The position numbers and the translations under genes are program-made. From assembly GCA_020444075.1 (NCBI GenBank), contig JAHLLR010000016.1, positions 1-64,000 on the forward strand: DNA of 64,000 nt. Reading direction: 5' to 3'. How positions within the stretch are numbered: the stretch's first letter is position 1; each line of letters starts with the position of its first letter. The DNA is from Deltaproteobacteria bacterium (GTDB taxonomy: Bacteria > Desulfobacterota > Desulfobacteria > Desulfobacterales > Desulfosarcinaceae). Below the pieces are notes generated by a model. The model ran no database searches, was not told the origin of the DNA, and saw nothing but the letters and a program-made list of their open reading frames with translations. Positions 8,593-17,412 of this stretch are shown here, piece by piece.

Positions 8593-8666
8593 TCGAGGCA
8601 GGTAGCGTTCATGGATCTGTTTCGACGGTATCATTTATCACCGCGGCCCTAACAAAAGGTTGAGCT

Positions 8667-9950
8667 ATGCGAAAACGATCATTCTTCGGTCTGTCCAAAC
8701 CTTGCTTCCACTACGAACTGGCCACCGGCGCTCTTACCGATCCGACGGCCATCCCGACACCGGAAACGGTTACGGTTTATATCAAGCAGGAACTCAAGCG
8801 AACCAGCAGCAGCCTGAAAGTGGGCACGCCGGTAAAAACCGGGCAGCGCCTGGTGCTCAACGAAGGCGATGACATCTGCGCCATCTCGTCGGTTACCGGA
8901 ACCATCTGTGCCATCGCCCCTTTCCTGGCCGATTACGGTCGGGCATGGACCGCCGTCACCATTAAAACCGAAGGAAGCGACACACCGGATACCGACTTTG
9001 CCGAAGCCAGCCAGGCACCGACCCTGGAAACGCTTAACCGCTATCTGGCCGCCTGTCCCGGCGAACCGGACATCGGCCCGCTGATGGACGAGCGCAATCC
9101 CGTGCACACCATCGTCATCACCGGCGGCAATGCGGACCTTCTCATCGACACCAGTCTGTATGTTCTCAAACAGAGCGCCGAAGCGGTCAATGCGGGCATC
9201 GAAGTTCTCAGGAAAGCCACGGGCATCGAAGAGATCGTTATCGTGGTCCCGGAAGAGAGCGTACAGAACTACTCCGGCCACCTGGACGCCCGGATCCAGT
9301 CGGTTTCCTCCCAATACCCCTATGCTCAGCCGCTCATGATCCTGCACCACCTGACCGGACGGCTGCCCGATGAAAAGGGCATGGCATCCATGGGTATCTA
9401 TTTCATCCGTGCGGAAGCCGTGGCCGCGATCGGTCAGGCTTTCTCGACTGGCCGCCTGCCCGTTGAAAAGACGGTTGCCGTCATCGACAAGCGCGGAATC
9501 AAGCATCTGGCCCGGGCGCGGATGGGTACACCCGTCGGCACGCTGCTCAAAGCTTTTGACGTCCCGATCAACGACAAAGACAAGATTATTTTCGGCGGCC
9601 CCATGACCGGCAACGCCATCTACAGCGAAGACCTTCCCATCGGGCCGGACACAGACGCCATCCTGGTTCAGGACAAAAGCGTCATTCCCCTTTACAGCGA
9701 CTATCCGTGCATCAACTGCGGCGATTGCGTGCGCATCTGCCCGGCCAACGTACCGGTCAACCTGCTCGTCCGCTTTCTGGAAGCCGGACAGTATACCGAA
9801 GGCGCGGACCTGTATGACCTTTACTCGTGCATCGAGTGCGGCCTGTGCAGTTACGTCTGTGTATCGCGCATTCCCATCTATCAGTATATCAAACTGGCAA
9901 AATACGAAATCGGCCGGATCACATCTGCGGAGGAGATGAATGAACAGTAA
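8667..9950 (+). CDS. rnfC: Rnf complex subunit RnfC, lacking the NADH/FMN loop
   Basis: 427 residues. The C-terminus has two [4Fe-4S] motifs at C348/C351/C354/C358 and C388/C391/C394/C398. The RnfC N-terminal barrel (about residues 20-100), the MGTPVGTLL SLBB-like region (285-295) and GGPMTG (310-315) are recognisable. What is missing is the NuoF-like glycine-rich loop (GGAGFPT in other RnfC) and the following AECEPY...D.R segment: the corresponding stretch reads LAACPGEPDIGPLM and ITGGNADLLIDTSLYVL. These elements bind FMN and NADH, so this RnfC probably passes electrons through its clusters only. It overlaps rnfD by 11 bp. Confidence 0.92.
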   Translation: MRKRSFFGLSKPCFHYELATGALTDPTAIPTPETVTVYIKQELKRTSSSLKVGTPVKTGQRLVLNEGDDICAISSVTGTICAIAPFLADYGRAWTAVTIKTEGSDTPDTDFAEASQAPTLETLNRYLAACPGEPDIGPLMDERNPVHTIVITGGNADLLIDTSLYVLKQSAEAVNAGIEVLRKATGIEEIVIVVPEESVQNYSGHLDARIQSVSSQYPYAQPLMILHHLTGRLPDEKGMASMGIYFIRAEAVAAIGQAFSTGRLPVEKTVAVIDKRGIKHLARARMGTPVGTLLKAFDVPINDKDKIIFGGPMTGNAIYSEDLPIGPDTDAILVQDKSVIPLYSDYPCINCGDCVRICPANVPVNLLVRFLEAGQYTEGADLYDLYSCIECGLCSYVCVSRIPIYQYIKLAKYEIGRITSAEEMNEQ

Positions 9951-10902
9951 GAAAACGCTAATTGTATCCCACGCACCGTTCTGGCATGACGGCAGCGGGA
10001 TTCCCGAGCGAAGCTATCACACCATCATCGCCGCCCTTCCCGCAGCAATTGTGGGAATCGCCTTTTACGGCACTCCGGCGCTGGGCGTCATCAGCCTGGC
10101 CATCTCATCGGCGATTCTTTGGGAGCTTCTGCTCAATCGCGCCATGCGGCAGCCTCCTACCATCGGCAACGGCAATGCCGCGCTGGTCGGTCTGTTGCTG
10201 GCCATGGTGCTTCCCGCATCGACTCCCTGGTGGATCGTACTCATCGGGACCTTTCTGGCCATCGTCATCGGCATGCAGATTTTCGGAGGTATCGGCGCCA
10301 ACCCGTTCAACCCGGTAGCCCTGGCGTTTGCCATTCTCATGGTATCCTACAAGAACCACCTGGATTTCGATGCCGGACTGGTCAACTTTACATTGAGCTT
10401 TCCCTCATCGACGGACCCGCTGGCGGCCCTGAAGGCCTTCGGTCCTTCTGCCGTGGAGGGCCTGAATTACATGGACCTGTTTCTGGGAAAACAAGTCGGT
10501 GCCCTGGGCAGCACCTGCGGCCTGGCCCTTGTTCTGGGTGGGCTCTACCTGATCCTTCGTGGTTTTATCCGCTGGGAAATCAGCGTCTCTTTTCTGGCCG
10601 GGGTCTTTGTGACGGCCGCCCTTTTCAACATGGCCGACCCGGCCCGCTTCGCCCCGCCGGCGTTTCACCTGCTCACCGGATTCACCATGATCGGTGCCTT
10701 CTTCCTGGCCACCGAGACCTCCTCCTCACCGGTCAATTTCGTTCCCATGCTCATCTACGGCGCCCTGGGCGGCGTGATGACCGTGCTGATTCGAAACATC
10801 GGAGCCTATGTCGACGGGGTGATCTTCGCAATTCTTCTAATCAATCTGATAAACCCGCTGGTCGACAAGATCAGACCCAAGGCGATTGGAAAGGTAGCGT
10901 AA
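9940..10902 (+). CDS. rnfD: Rnf complex subunit RnfD
   Basis: 320-residue integral membrane protein of the RnfD/NqrB family with about ten hydrophobic segments. The segment FLGKQVGALGSTCGLAL corresponds to the covalent-flavin region, and the Thr that carries FMN in homologues is kept. FLATETSSSPVN matches the later conserved loop. RnfD is part of the membrane core that couples electron flow between ferredoxin and the acceptor to Na+ or H+ transport. It overlaps the end of rnfC and is followed by rnfG after one base, so translation is coupled. Confidence 0.95.
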   Translation: MNSKKTLIVSHAPFWHDGSGIPERSYHTIIAALPAAIVGIAFYGTPALGVISLAISSAILWELLLNRAMRQPPTIGNGNAALVGLLLAMVLPASTPWWIVLIGTFLAIVIGMQIFGGIGANPFNPVALAFAILMVSYKNHLDFDAGLVNFTLSFPSSTDPLAALKAFGPSAVEGLNYMDLFLGKQVGALGSTCGLALVLGGLYLILRGFIRWEISVSFLAGVFVTAALFNMADPARFAPPAFHLLTGFTMIGAFFLATETSSSPVNFVPMLIYGALGGVMTVLIRNIGAYVDGVIFAILLINLINPLVDKIRPKAIGKVA

Positions 10903-10903
10903 T

Positions 10904-11497
10904 ATGGGCGAAATGATAAAAATGGTGGTTGTCCTCACCGTATTGAGCGTCATCTCGGGAGGCGGCCTTTCCTGGTTGAAAGACTTTACCGCGCCAAAAA
11001 TCGAAAATCAGGTGATGAATCTGGTCAAAGGACCGGCCATCCGGCAAATGCTCAAGGATGCCGACAACGATCCTGTGGCGGACCGTTTCAAGATTCAGGA
11101 CGGCGACGTCGAACGCACCATTTTTGTCGGTGTATTCGGCGAGAAACCCGACACGGTCGTAATCGAATCCAGCGCCAATGGTTTTGCAGACAAAGTGGGA
11201 CTGGTGGTGGCAATCAACATGGCCAATGACACCCTTCGCGGTATGGCCGTGACCACGAGCAAGGAAACCCCTGGATTGGGAGCCCGTGCCAAGGATGATC
11301 CCGCCTTTGCCGCCCAGTTCGCCGGCAAGCCGCTGACAATTCCCGTCAAGGTGACTCAGGATGGAGGAACCATCAACGCCCTGAGCGGAGCCACGATCAC
11401 CTCCAGAGGCGTGTGCGTCGGCGTCACCAAGGCCATCGAGACATACAACCACCTGAAGCCGCAGTTGGAAGAAAAAATCAAAAGCATGGGCAAATAA
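10904..11497 (+). CDS. rnfG: Rnf complex subunit RnfG, covalent FMN protein
   Basis: 197 residues with one N-terminal membrane helix (about residues 6-24) and a periplasmic FMN_bind domain. The flavinylation motif SGATITS sits at about residues 160-166; the first Thr carries FMN through a phosphoester bond added by ApbE in characterised members. ETPGLGARA is the second conserved motif of the family. It is a likely docking point for the periplasmic cytochrome encoded at 8146. No apbE gene is in the window. Confidence 0.95.
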   Translation: MGEMIKMVVVLTVLSVISGGGLSWLKDFTAPKIENQVMNLVKGPAIRQMLKDADNDPVADRFKIQDGDVERTIFVGVFGEKPDTVVIESSANGFADKVGLVVAINMANDTLRGMAVTTSKETPGLGARAKDDPAFAAQFAGKPLTIPVKVTQDGGTINALSGATITSRGVCVGVTKAIETYNHLKPQLEEKIKSMGK

Positions 11498-11512
11498 AGG
11501 AGCTTACCACCA

Positions 11513-12136
11513 ATGGCCAAATCACTCGTTGCTGAATTTACCAAAGGCCTCTGGAAAGAGGTTCCGCCATTCAGACTGGTCCTCGGTCTCTGCCCTACCC
11601 TGGGTGTGACCACCTCCATGAAAAACGGCATCGGCATGGGACTGGCTACCACCTTCGTTCTGGTCTGCTCGAACATTCTGGTCGCCCTGCTAAGAAAAGT
11701 GATCCCGTCCAAGGTCCGCATTGCCTGCTTCATCATCATTATCGCCACCTTCGTCATCGTTGTCGAACAGCTCATGCAGGCATATGCCTATACGCTTTTC
11801 ATCGATTTAGGGGTGTTCATCCCACTGATCGTGGTCAACTGCATCGTACTGGGCCGGGCCGAGGCCTTTGCTTCTAAAAACGGAGTCGTTTTTTCCACCG
11901 CAGACGGGCTGGGCATCGGTATCGGTTATACCTGTGCCTTGGCTGTATTGGGTGCCATCCGCGAACTTTTGGGAACCGGCGGACTGAAAGGCGACGTCTT
12001 CGGATTGCTCCCTTACAGCTTCCCGAACCTTTTCGGCGCTTCCTTCGAACCCTTCGGCTTTGCGGTTCAGGCACCGGGGGCCTTCGTCGCTCTGGGCTTG
12101 ATGCTCTGTGCCATGAACCTTATTCCCAGCAAATAG
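11513..12136 (+). CDS. rnfE: Rnf complex subunit RnfE
   Basis: 207-residue polytopic membrane protein with six hydrophobic segments. The conserved GLCPTLGVT and VVNCIVLGRAEAFA motifs hold the cysteines that, together with those of RnfA, coordinate the intramembrane [2Fe-2S] cluster in Rnf/Nqr structures. It lies 15 bp after rnfG and 14 bp before rnfA. A GGAG Shine-Dalgarno precedes the ATG. Confidence 0.96.
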   Translation: MAKSLVAEFTKGLWKEVPPFRLVLGLCPTLGVTTSMKNGIGMGLATTFVLVCSNILVALLRKVIPSKVRIACFIIIIATFVIVVEQLMQAYAYTLFIDLGVFIPLIVVNCIVLGRAEAFASKNGVVFSTADGLGIGIGYTCALAVLGAIRELLGTGGLKGDVFGLLPYSFPNLFGASFEPFGFAVQAPGAFVALGLMLCAMNLIPSK

Positions 12137-12150
12137 TGTAAGGAGTCACC

Positions 12151-12723
12151 ATGGAATATATTGAGCTAATTATTGCCACCATCTTCGTCAACAACATCCT
12201 GCTGGCGCAATTTCTGGGTAACTGCCCGTTCCTGGGTACATCCAAAAAGATGGAAACGGCCGCGGGCATGGGCATGGCAGTCATCTTCGTGCTGGTCATG
12301 GCCGGCGTGATGACCTGGATCATCTACGAATGGCTGCTGGTGCCATATAAATTGGAATTTCTGCGCACCATCGCCTTCATTCTGGTCATCGCCTCGCTGG
12401 TGCAGTTCGTCGAGATGTTTCTTAAAAAAAGTATTCCGGCCCTGTATGCGGGCCTTGGCATCTTCCTGCCCTTGATCACCACCAACTGTGCGGTCTTCGG
12501 TGTCTGCGTGCTCAACATCGACAAGGAATACAACTTCCTTCAGTCGCTGGTGGCCTCCTTCGGCTACGCCGCCGGCTTCGGGCTGGCCCTGGTTCTTTTC
12601 GCCGGTGTGCGTGAACGCATCCTGTTGGCGCGGGTACCCAAACCGTTGCAGGACACGTCCATCGCCCTGGTCACCGCCGGTATTTTTTCCCTGAGTTTTT
12701 ATGCCTTCCGGGGAATGGTATAG
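12151..12723 (+). CDS. rnfA: Rnf complex subunit RnfA
   Basis: 190-residue membrane protein, pseudo-symmetric partner of RnfE. FLGNCPFLGTSKK and TTNCAVFGVCVLN carry the cysteines for the shared intramembrane iron-sulfur centre, and FGYAAGFGLALVLFAGVRERI is the usual C-terminal signature. Six hydrophobic helices are evident. Shine-Dalgarno AAGGAG lies before the ATG at 12151. It precedes rnfB by 20 bp. Confidence 0.96.
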   Translation: MEYIELIIATIFVNNILLAQFLGNCPFLGTSKKMETAAGMGMAVIFVLVMAGVMTWIIYEWLLVPYKLEFLRTIAFILVIASLVQFVEMFLKKSIPALYAGLGIFLPLITTNCAVFGVCVLNIDKEYNFLQSLVASFGYAAGFGLALVLFAGVRERILLARVPKPLQDTSIALVTAGIFSLSFYAFRGMV

Positions 12724-12743
12724 ATTGATTCAAGGAGGTTTTT

Positions 12744-14837
12744 GTGACCATCGCTATCCTCGTTATGCTGGGCATTGGCGCAACCTGCGGCATCATCCTC
12801 AGTGTTGCCTCCAAAGTCTTTTATGTCTATGAAGACCCCCGCATCGGACAGGTCGAGTACTTTCTCGCCGGTGCCAACTGTGGCGGATGCGGATTCGCCG
12901 GATGCAGTGCCGCGGCCGTGGCCATCGTCGAAGGCAAGGCCAAACCGGGCGTCTGCGTAGCCGCAGACACTGAAGCCGCCGTCAATATCGCTGGGGTGAT
13001 GGGCGTCGAACCGGGAACCGCTGAACCGCTCAAGTCCCTCAACCCGTGCAGCGGTGGGGACCGGGCAGAAGACAAATTCATCTACAACGGAGCCATGACC
13101 TGTGCGGCCATGACGGCGCTCTACGGTGGCAAACGGGTTTGTTCCATCGGCTGTCTGGGCATGGGCGACTGCATCCGGTCGTGTCAGTTCGACGCCATCC
13201 ACATGGGCCCCCAGGGATTCCCGGTTATTGACGAATTCAAGTGTGTCGGCTGCGGTGCCTGCGCGACGACCTGCCCGAAGGACCTCCTCTCCGTCAAAAC
13301 CATGTCCCAGCGCCTGCTGGTTTTCAACCAGGAAGATCACGCGCTGGCCCCCTGCCAGCAGACCTGCCCGGCAGAAATCGACATCCCCAAGTACATCCGC
13401 CTGATTAAGGAGGGCGACTACGAGGGAGCCGTCAACACCATCCGCGAGCGCAACCCGCTGCTGCTCTCCTGCGGCCGGGTCTGCCCCCACCCTTGCGAGA
13501 ACCACTGCCGCCGCGAAATCGAAGATGAAGCGGTTTCCATCAACCAGCTCAAACGCTTCGTGGCCGACTACGAAATGAACAGCGGCAGGCGCTTCCCCAT
13601 CGCCTGTGCACCGGATACCGGCAAACGCGTGGCCGTCGTCGGCGGCGGCCCGGCAGGCGTCAGCTGCGCCTATTTTTTGCGACGGCTGGGCCATCATCCC
13701 ACCATATACGAAGCCATGCCCAAACTGGGCGGCATCACACGATATGGTATTCCGGAATACCGGTTGCCCGACAAAGTGCTCGACTGGGAAATCGAGGGCA
13801 TTTTAAACTTGGGCATCGACGTCCGTTACAACACCGTTATCGGCCGGGATTTCACCATCCAATCTCTGCGTGAAGAAGGTTATGAAGCCATTTTCATGGG
13901 CATCGGGGCCTGGAAAGATTACAAACTCGGCATCAAGGGTGAAGATTTGAAGGGTGTCTCCCAGGGCATCAGTTTCCTCTCATCCGTGGCCAGTTCGCCC
14001 GACAAGAAAGTTCCTATCGGGAAACGGGCAGCGGTCGTGGGCGGCGGCAACTCGGCCATCGACTGTGTGCGTACCCTGCTGCGCCTGGGGTGTGAAGAGG
14101 TCTATATCGTCTATCGCCGGACCCGCAAAGAGATGCCCGCCAATGCAGTCGAGATCGAAGCCGCCGAGCATGAAGGCGTCAAATTCCAGTTTCTGGCCGC
14201 CCCCACCCAGGTCATCGATGACGGCCAGGGCAATGTCAAAGGGCTGGAGTACCTGCAGATGAAGCTGGGTGAACCCGACGCCAGCGGCCGTCGTCGCCCG
14301 GTGCCCATCGAGGGGTCGGAGACGGTTCTCGACGTGGACATGGTTATTTCCGCCATCAGCCAGCAACCGGACATCGGCTTCATGGAGGGAGAGCCGGAGA
14401 AGGAGAACATCACCATCACCCGCTGGAACACCTTTGACAACGACCCGGAAACCCTGCAGTGCAGCGTTCCCTATCTGTTTACCGGCGGCGATGTCGCCAC
14501 CGGTCCTTCCCTGGTGGTGGATGCCATCGGCGGCGGACGGCGGGCAGCCCGCGCCATTCATCAGTACATCACCGGCGAGGAGGTCAAAGGAACCCCGAAA
14601 TCCCTGCGCAAGCGGCATATCCCCGAATCCCTGTTCGCAACCGTTCCCGGCGTAGTCAAATCCCCCAGAACACCCATGCCCGAACTGCCCGTGGCCGAAC
14701 GGATCGACTCCATGATCGAGGTGGATCAGGTCATCACTGAAGCCGACGCCAAACACGAATCCAGCCGCTGCCTCAACTGCTGCCGGATTTGCTACAACCC
14801 GGACGTAATCGATCAGAAAGACCAGAACGCCGCCTGA
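12744..14837 (+). CDS. rnfB: RnfB fused to a GltD/NfnB-like FAD-NAD(P)H oxidoreductase module
   Basis: 697 residues, far longer than ordinary RnfB. Residues 1-26 form the membrane anchor; C46/C49/C54/C71 form the RnfB four-Cys cluster domain. Two ferredoxin clusters follow (C133/C137/C143/C147 and C167/C170/C173/C177). From residue 204 the chain continues without a break into a glutamate-synthase small-subunit-like module: Fe-S domain cysteines 204, 208, 243, 247, 251 and 255; FAD loop GGGPAG at 300-305; second dinucleotide loop GGGNSA at 433-438 with [11 protein letters not shown] behind it, whose Arg pair favours NADPH in GltD relatives; and [14 protein letters not shown] at 581-594. A C-terminal CLNCCRIC (676-683) may hold another cluster. 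It likely links ferredoxin, NAD(P)H and the Rnf core. Confidence 0.93.
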   Translation: MTIAILVMLGIGATCGIILSVASKVFYVYEDPRIGQVEYFLAGANCGGCGFAGCSAAAVAIVEGKAKPGVCVAADTEAAVNIAGVMGVEPGTAEPLKSLNPCSGGDRAEDKFIYNGAMTCAAMTALYGGKRVCSIGCLGMGDCIRSCQFDAIHMGPQGFPVIDEFKCVGCGACATTCPKDLLSVKTMSQRLLVFNQEDHALAPCQQTCPAEIDIPKYIRLIKEGDYEGAVNTIRERNPLLLSCGRVCPHPCENHCRREIEDEAVSINQLKRFVADYEMNSGRRFPIACAPDTGKRVAVVGGGPAGVSCAYFLRRLGHHPTIYEAMPKLGGITRYGIPEYRLPDKVLDWEIEGILNLGIDVRYNTVIGRDFTIQSLREEGYEAIFMGIGAWKDYKLGIKGEDLKGVSQGISFLSSVASSPDKKVPIGKRAAVVGGGNSAIDCVRTLLRLGCEEVYIVYRRTRKEMPANAVEIEAAEHEGVKFQFLAAPTQVIDDGQGNVKGLEYLQMKLGEPDASGRRRPVPIEGSETVLDVDMVISAISQQPDIGFMEGEPEKENITITRWNTFDNDPETLQCSVPYLFTGGDVATGPSLVVDAIGGGRRAARAIHQYITGEEVKGTPKSLRKRHIPESLFATVPGVVKSPRTPMPELPVAERIDSMIEVDQVITEADAKHESSRCLNCCRICYNPDVIDQKDQNAA

Positions 14838-14863
14838 AATTCTCCTTCCCAAAAACAATCAAC

Positions 14864-14896
14864 GGTGCTGCCTATCCGGCGGCACCGGTTTTTTTT
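14864..14896 (+). terminator. Rho-independent terminator of the rnf operon
   Basis: GGTGCTGCC (14864-14872), loop TATCC, GGCGGCACC (14878-14886), two G and then eight T. The stem has nine pairs with one G-T. It lies 26 bp after the rnfB stop. The rest of the stretch to 15165 shows only a GC hairpin near 15119-15134 on the side of the J-domain gene and no coding frame. Confidence 0.92.
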
Positions 14897-15165
14897 CCCC
14901 GTTCGTTGCCCACTGCCGACGTTAGCGCAAAATGCATAGCTGCCGGGCCCCACGGCCATCACTTCGCCTTCCTGGGGTTTTTCTTTGGCGGTGTCGGGGA
15001 TAATGATTCCCCCGGCCGTCTTGGCCTCTTTTCCACACGTTTTACGAGCACCCTGTCATTCAATGGTCTGATTTTTATATTTTCCCTCCTTATTTTCTGA
15101 TTTGCTCGCCCCACCCTTTCGTGGGGGGTCCGTCAACGGTCGGTTTCTCTAATTTTGATTCAATG

Positions 15166-15546
15166 TCAGTCGACATCTCTGTGAGTAAAATTATCCCACA
15201 ACCAATCGAAGATCTCGTCAAAGAATGGTGAAAACGTTCCAAAGGGACGAACGGGAAAAATTCCTCCCCTATCGAAAAACTTGTCCTCAGGAATCAGGGG
15301 TTCGGGTTTGGACGTGGCCTCTGGAGCCCTTCTAACCCGCACGTTCAAAAGAGATTTTTCATAGGCCTTTCTTCTGGCAGGGTTTCCTAAAACGGAATAG
15401 GCTTCCTGGATTTGTCGAAACGGTTCACTGCCGCCCCCGTAATGATCCGGGTGAAACGCTTTGGCCAATCGACGATAGGCCGAATGCACTTCATCGGGTG
15501 TTGCCTCCGATGTCACCTCGAGAATAGTGAAGTAGCTTTTCGCCAT
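15166..15546 (-). CDS. J-domain protein (DnaJ-like co-chaperone)
   Basis: 126 residues. The J domain fills residues 4-65 with the essential HPD tripeptide (AFHPDHYGGG) and QEAYSVLGNPARRKAYE. There is no Gly/Phe-rich region, zinc-finger domain or C-terminal substrate-binding domain, so this is a class III J protein that would stimulate an Hsp70 such as the DnaK at 30106 for a special client. The remaining 60 residues have no known motif. An AGGAGG Shine-Dalgarno precedes the ATG. Its neighbours are small heat-shock genes, which supports a proteostasis role. Confidence 0.88.
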   Translation of the reverse strand: MAKSYFTILEVTSEATPDEVHSAYRRLAKAFHPDHYGGGSEPFRQIQEAYSVLGNPARRKAYEKSLLNVRVRRAPEATSKPEPLIPEDKFFDRGGIFPVRPFGTFSPFFDEIFDWLWDNFTHRDVD

Positions 15547-15784
15547 ACGAAACCTCCTATGCTAATTCATAGAGCGGGGGCGAGGATTGGAAAGGCCCAA
15601 ATTCACCAAATCGGCAATCAAAGCGGTACCGGCACACATCACCGTAGACGCAGGTGTACAGGGACTGGCAACCGTTCTCTTTAGGAAGGAAATTCACGCC
15701 TGTTCGACCGCTGTTGCAAGAGGTGTAAAGGGGAAACGAGTTCCTGGAGTGTGTTTTCCGCAGGTTTGCACTTGTTGTTCACCG

Positions 15785-16408
15785 TTACCAGTCATCCTGT
15801 TGCAAGGATTCAATCGGGAAATTGGCTATTCGTTTGCCTTTGTTGACAAGTGTTTCAATGTCGGCGAAGGCTTTTGCATATGATCGCATCACCGCTTGGA
15901 ACGATTGGTAAAGCGAATCCTCCTTTCCCACCAGTCGCCTGATTTCATGCATAAGCGGTTTCCCCTGGTTGAAATGTTTCTTGATTTTGGCCAATGCATT
16001 CTCACGCTTGCCTTGTCGCCTGCGCTCTTTTTCGAAAACAGGCAGCAGGCGGTGTATCAACCGTTCAACGATGTCGTCCAGCGATGTGGAAGACTGTTCG
16101 GCCGCTGCCTTCAGTGCAGCCAGGGATTTTTGGCTGAGCATCAATGTTTTTCGAACGCGTTTGGCCTTGTCAAAACGTCCGGGTCCTGACGCTCTGGTAA
16201 TCGCATGCAGTGCATTCACATCTTCCATCAGATAGTCGAACAACGATTTCTGCTTGATACCCAGTTGAGTGGACAGGATGCTGAGGACCGATATCACTTC
16301 CGGTCGCAGCCGAAACGTGGCCTTTACCGATTTTTTCCCCAGCAGATCCTCAAAATTGTTTGATTGTAATGGTGCGCCGTTCCTGTCTTCAAATTTTGCT
16401 TCGTTCAT
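15785..16408 (-). CDS. Unrecognised protein with two ribbon-helix-helix-like segments, putative DNA-binding regulator
   Basis: 207 residues, no family recognised. Residues about 28-68 (KATFRLRPEVISVLSILSTQ...LFDYLMEDV) and 88-122 (VRKTLMLSQKSLAALKAAA...IVERLIHRL) each look like a beta strand followed by two helices, the arrangement of ribbon-helix-helix DNA-binding proteins. The rest is basic and helical. Its promoter region holds an inverted repeat (16427-16461) that could be its own operator. It is transcribed away from three Hsp20 genes, so it is a candidate regulator of that operon. The DNA-binding role is inferred from pattern only. Confidence 0.6.
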   Translation of the reverse strand: MNEAKFEDRNGAPLQSNNFEDLLGKKSVKATFRLRPEVISVLSILSTQLGIKQKSLFDYLMEDVNALHAITRASGPGRFDKAKRVRKTLMLSQKSLAALKAAAEQSSTSLDDIVERLIHRLLPVFEKERRRQGKRENALAKIKKHFNQGKPLMHEIRRLVGKEDSLYQSFQAVMRSYAKAFADIETLVNKGKRIANFPIESLQQDDW

Positions 16409-16426
16409 CAGATCCGCCCCTGAATT

Positions 16427-16461
16427 ATATTACTAACTATAAATAGTAATTTTAGTAATAT
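16427..16461. promoter_or_regulatory. Inverted/direct repeat cluster, putative operator
   Basis: ATATTACTAA (16427-16436) and TTAGTAATAT (16452-16461) are perfect inverted repeats. Inside, the heptamer TAGTAAT occurs at 16444-16450 and again at 16453-16459, nine bases apart, with its complement ATTACTA at 16429-16435. It lies 19 bp before the start of the minus-strand ribbon-helix-helix-like gene, in an AT-rich gene-free stretch (16409-16767). Short repeated half-sites of this kind are typical operators of such regulators. Confidence 0.55.
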
Positions 16462-16695
16462 AAATGAATAAAGCAGATTTTTGCATTTTCAAGATTTAAA
16501 GACGCCTACCGACAAGCAAATTTTACCATATTATTATAGTTGGCAAGAGGTATCGTGCACTTTTTTTTAGCCAGCCTCACATAACGCATCCTTAATAATG
16601 GGCACTCCATTTCCTTGTTTCCAGAGGTCTCAATTAGATTAAAGATATACAATATCAATTGGGTGAAATTTTTTTTGGAATATGACGTATCCTCC

Positions 16696-16723
16696 TTGAC
16701 AGTCTTTTATTATACATTACTAT
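16696..16723 (+). promoter_or_regulatory. Candidate promoter of the hsp20 operon
   Basis: TTGACA (16696-16701) and TACTAT (16718-16723) are 16 bases apart, 44 bp before the first Hsp20 start. The -10 element overlaps ATTACTATT (16716-16724), the exact complement of AATAGTAAT in the operator cluster at 16442-16450, so the same regulator could act on both promoters. Confidence 0.5.
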
Positions 16724-16767
16724 TTGACTAAAAAATTTTTAATAATTGTTAATAAAGGAGGAGCGCC

Positions 16768-17334
16768 ATGGACATGAAAAAGTGGATACCGTGGAACTGG
16801 TTCAAAAAGGAAGAAGAGGAGGCCGGCAAGGCAGTGCCAATTAAGCGGCCGTTGGCACGGACTCAGAACCAAGATCTCAGTGGATCATTAGCCCGGTTTC
16901 ATCAAGACATCGACCGCCTTTTCGACCATGCCTTTCGTGGGTTCGACCTTGCACCGTTTAGTTTCTATCGGCCGCAACTGCCGGCTATGAACGATGGGAT
17001 GCTCAAACCGACCTTGGATTTGAGTGCCACCGACAAAGCCTACACCATTGCAGTTGAGGTGCCCGGTGTGGACGAAAAGGATGTCAAAGTGGAGCTCGTC
17101 AACGATACCCTGACCATTCGGGGCGAAAAGAAGCATGAAAAGGAGGATAACGGAAAAAATTACTATCGCATGGAGCGCAGTTACGGCGCGTTTCAACGAG
17201 TACTGTCGCTACCCGATGATGCCGACCAGGAGGGGGTAGCAGCGATCTTTAAAAATGGCGTATTGTCGGTCACCATTCCCAGGATGGCCGAGCAAAAGGC
17301 CAATGTGCGGCAAATCGAAGTGAAAAGTGCTTGA
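16768..17334 (+). CDS. Hsp20/alpha-crystallin small heat-shock protein (first copy)
   Basis: 188 residues. The N-terminal 80 residues are variable and include a charged KKEEEEAGK segment and an aromatic FYRPQLPAM. The alpha-crystallin domain (about 85-175) has LDLSATDKAYTIAVEVPGV, the TIRGEKK strand and FQRVLSLP; the GVLSVTIPR motif corresponds to the conserved GxL of the family. It should form oligomers holding unfolded proteins for Hsp70. AAGGAGG precedes the ATG. First of three tandem Hsp20 genes in one operon. Confidence 0.93.
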   Translation: MDMKKWIPWNWFKKEEEEAGKAVPIKRPLARTQNQDLSGSLARFHQDIDRLFDHAFRGFDLAPFSFYRPQLPAMNDGMLKPTLDLSATDKAYTIAVEVPGVDEKDVKVELVNDTLTIRGEKKHEKEDNGKNYYRMERSYGAFQRVLSLPDDADQEGVAAIFKNGVLSVTIPRMAEQKANVRQIEVKSA

Positions 17335-17412
17335 TCAACGATACTTCATTCGTTCAATGGGCACGATCCCATTTTTGAAAACCATCACTATCAATAGAAG
17401 GAGAAATGAGCC

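Noticed and set aside
12744-14837. RnfB fusion as an artefact of a missed stop or frameshift
   Set aside because: The frame is continuous, with a clean linker (about residues 180-203) and good coding character on both sides; no second start signal was seen at the junction. Only reads from relatives can exclude it fully.
16681-16767. Sigma-32 or CIRCE control of the hsp20 operon
   Set aside because: No CIRCE inverted repeat and no CCCCAT-type -10; a sigma-70-like pair fits better.
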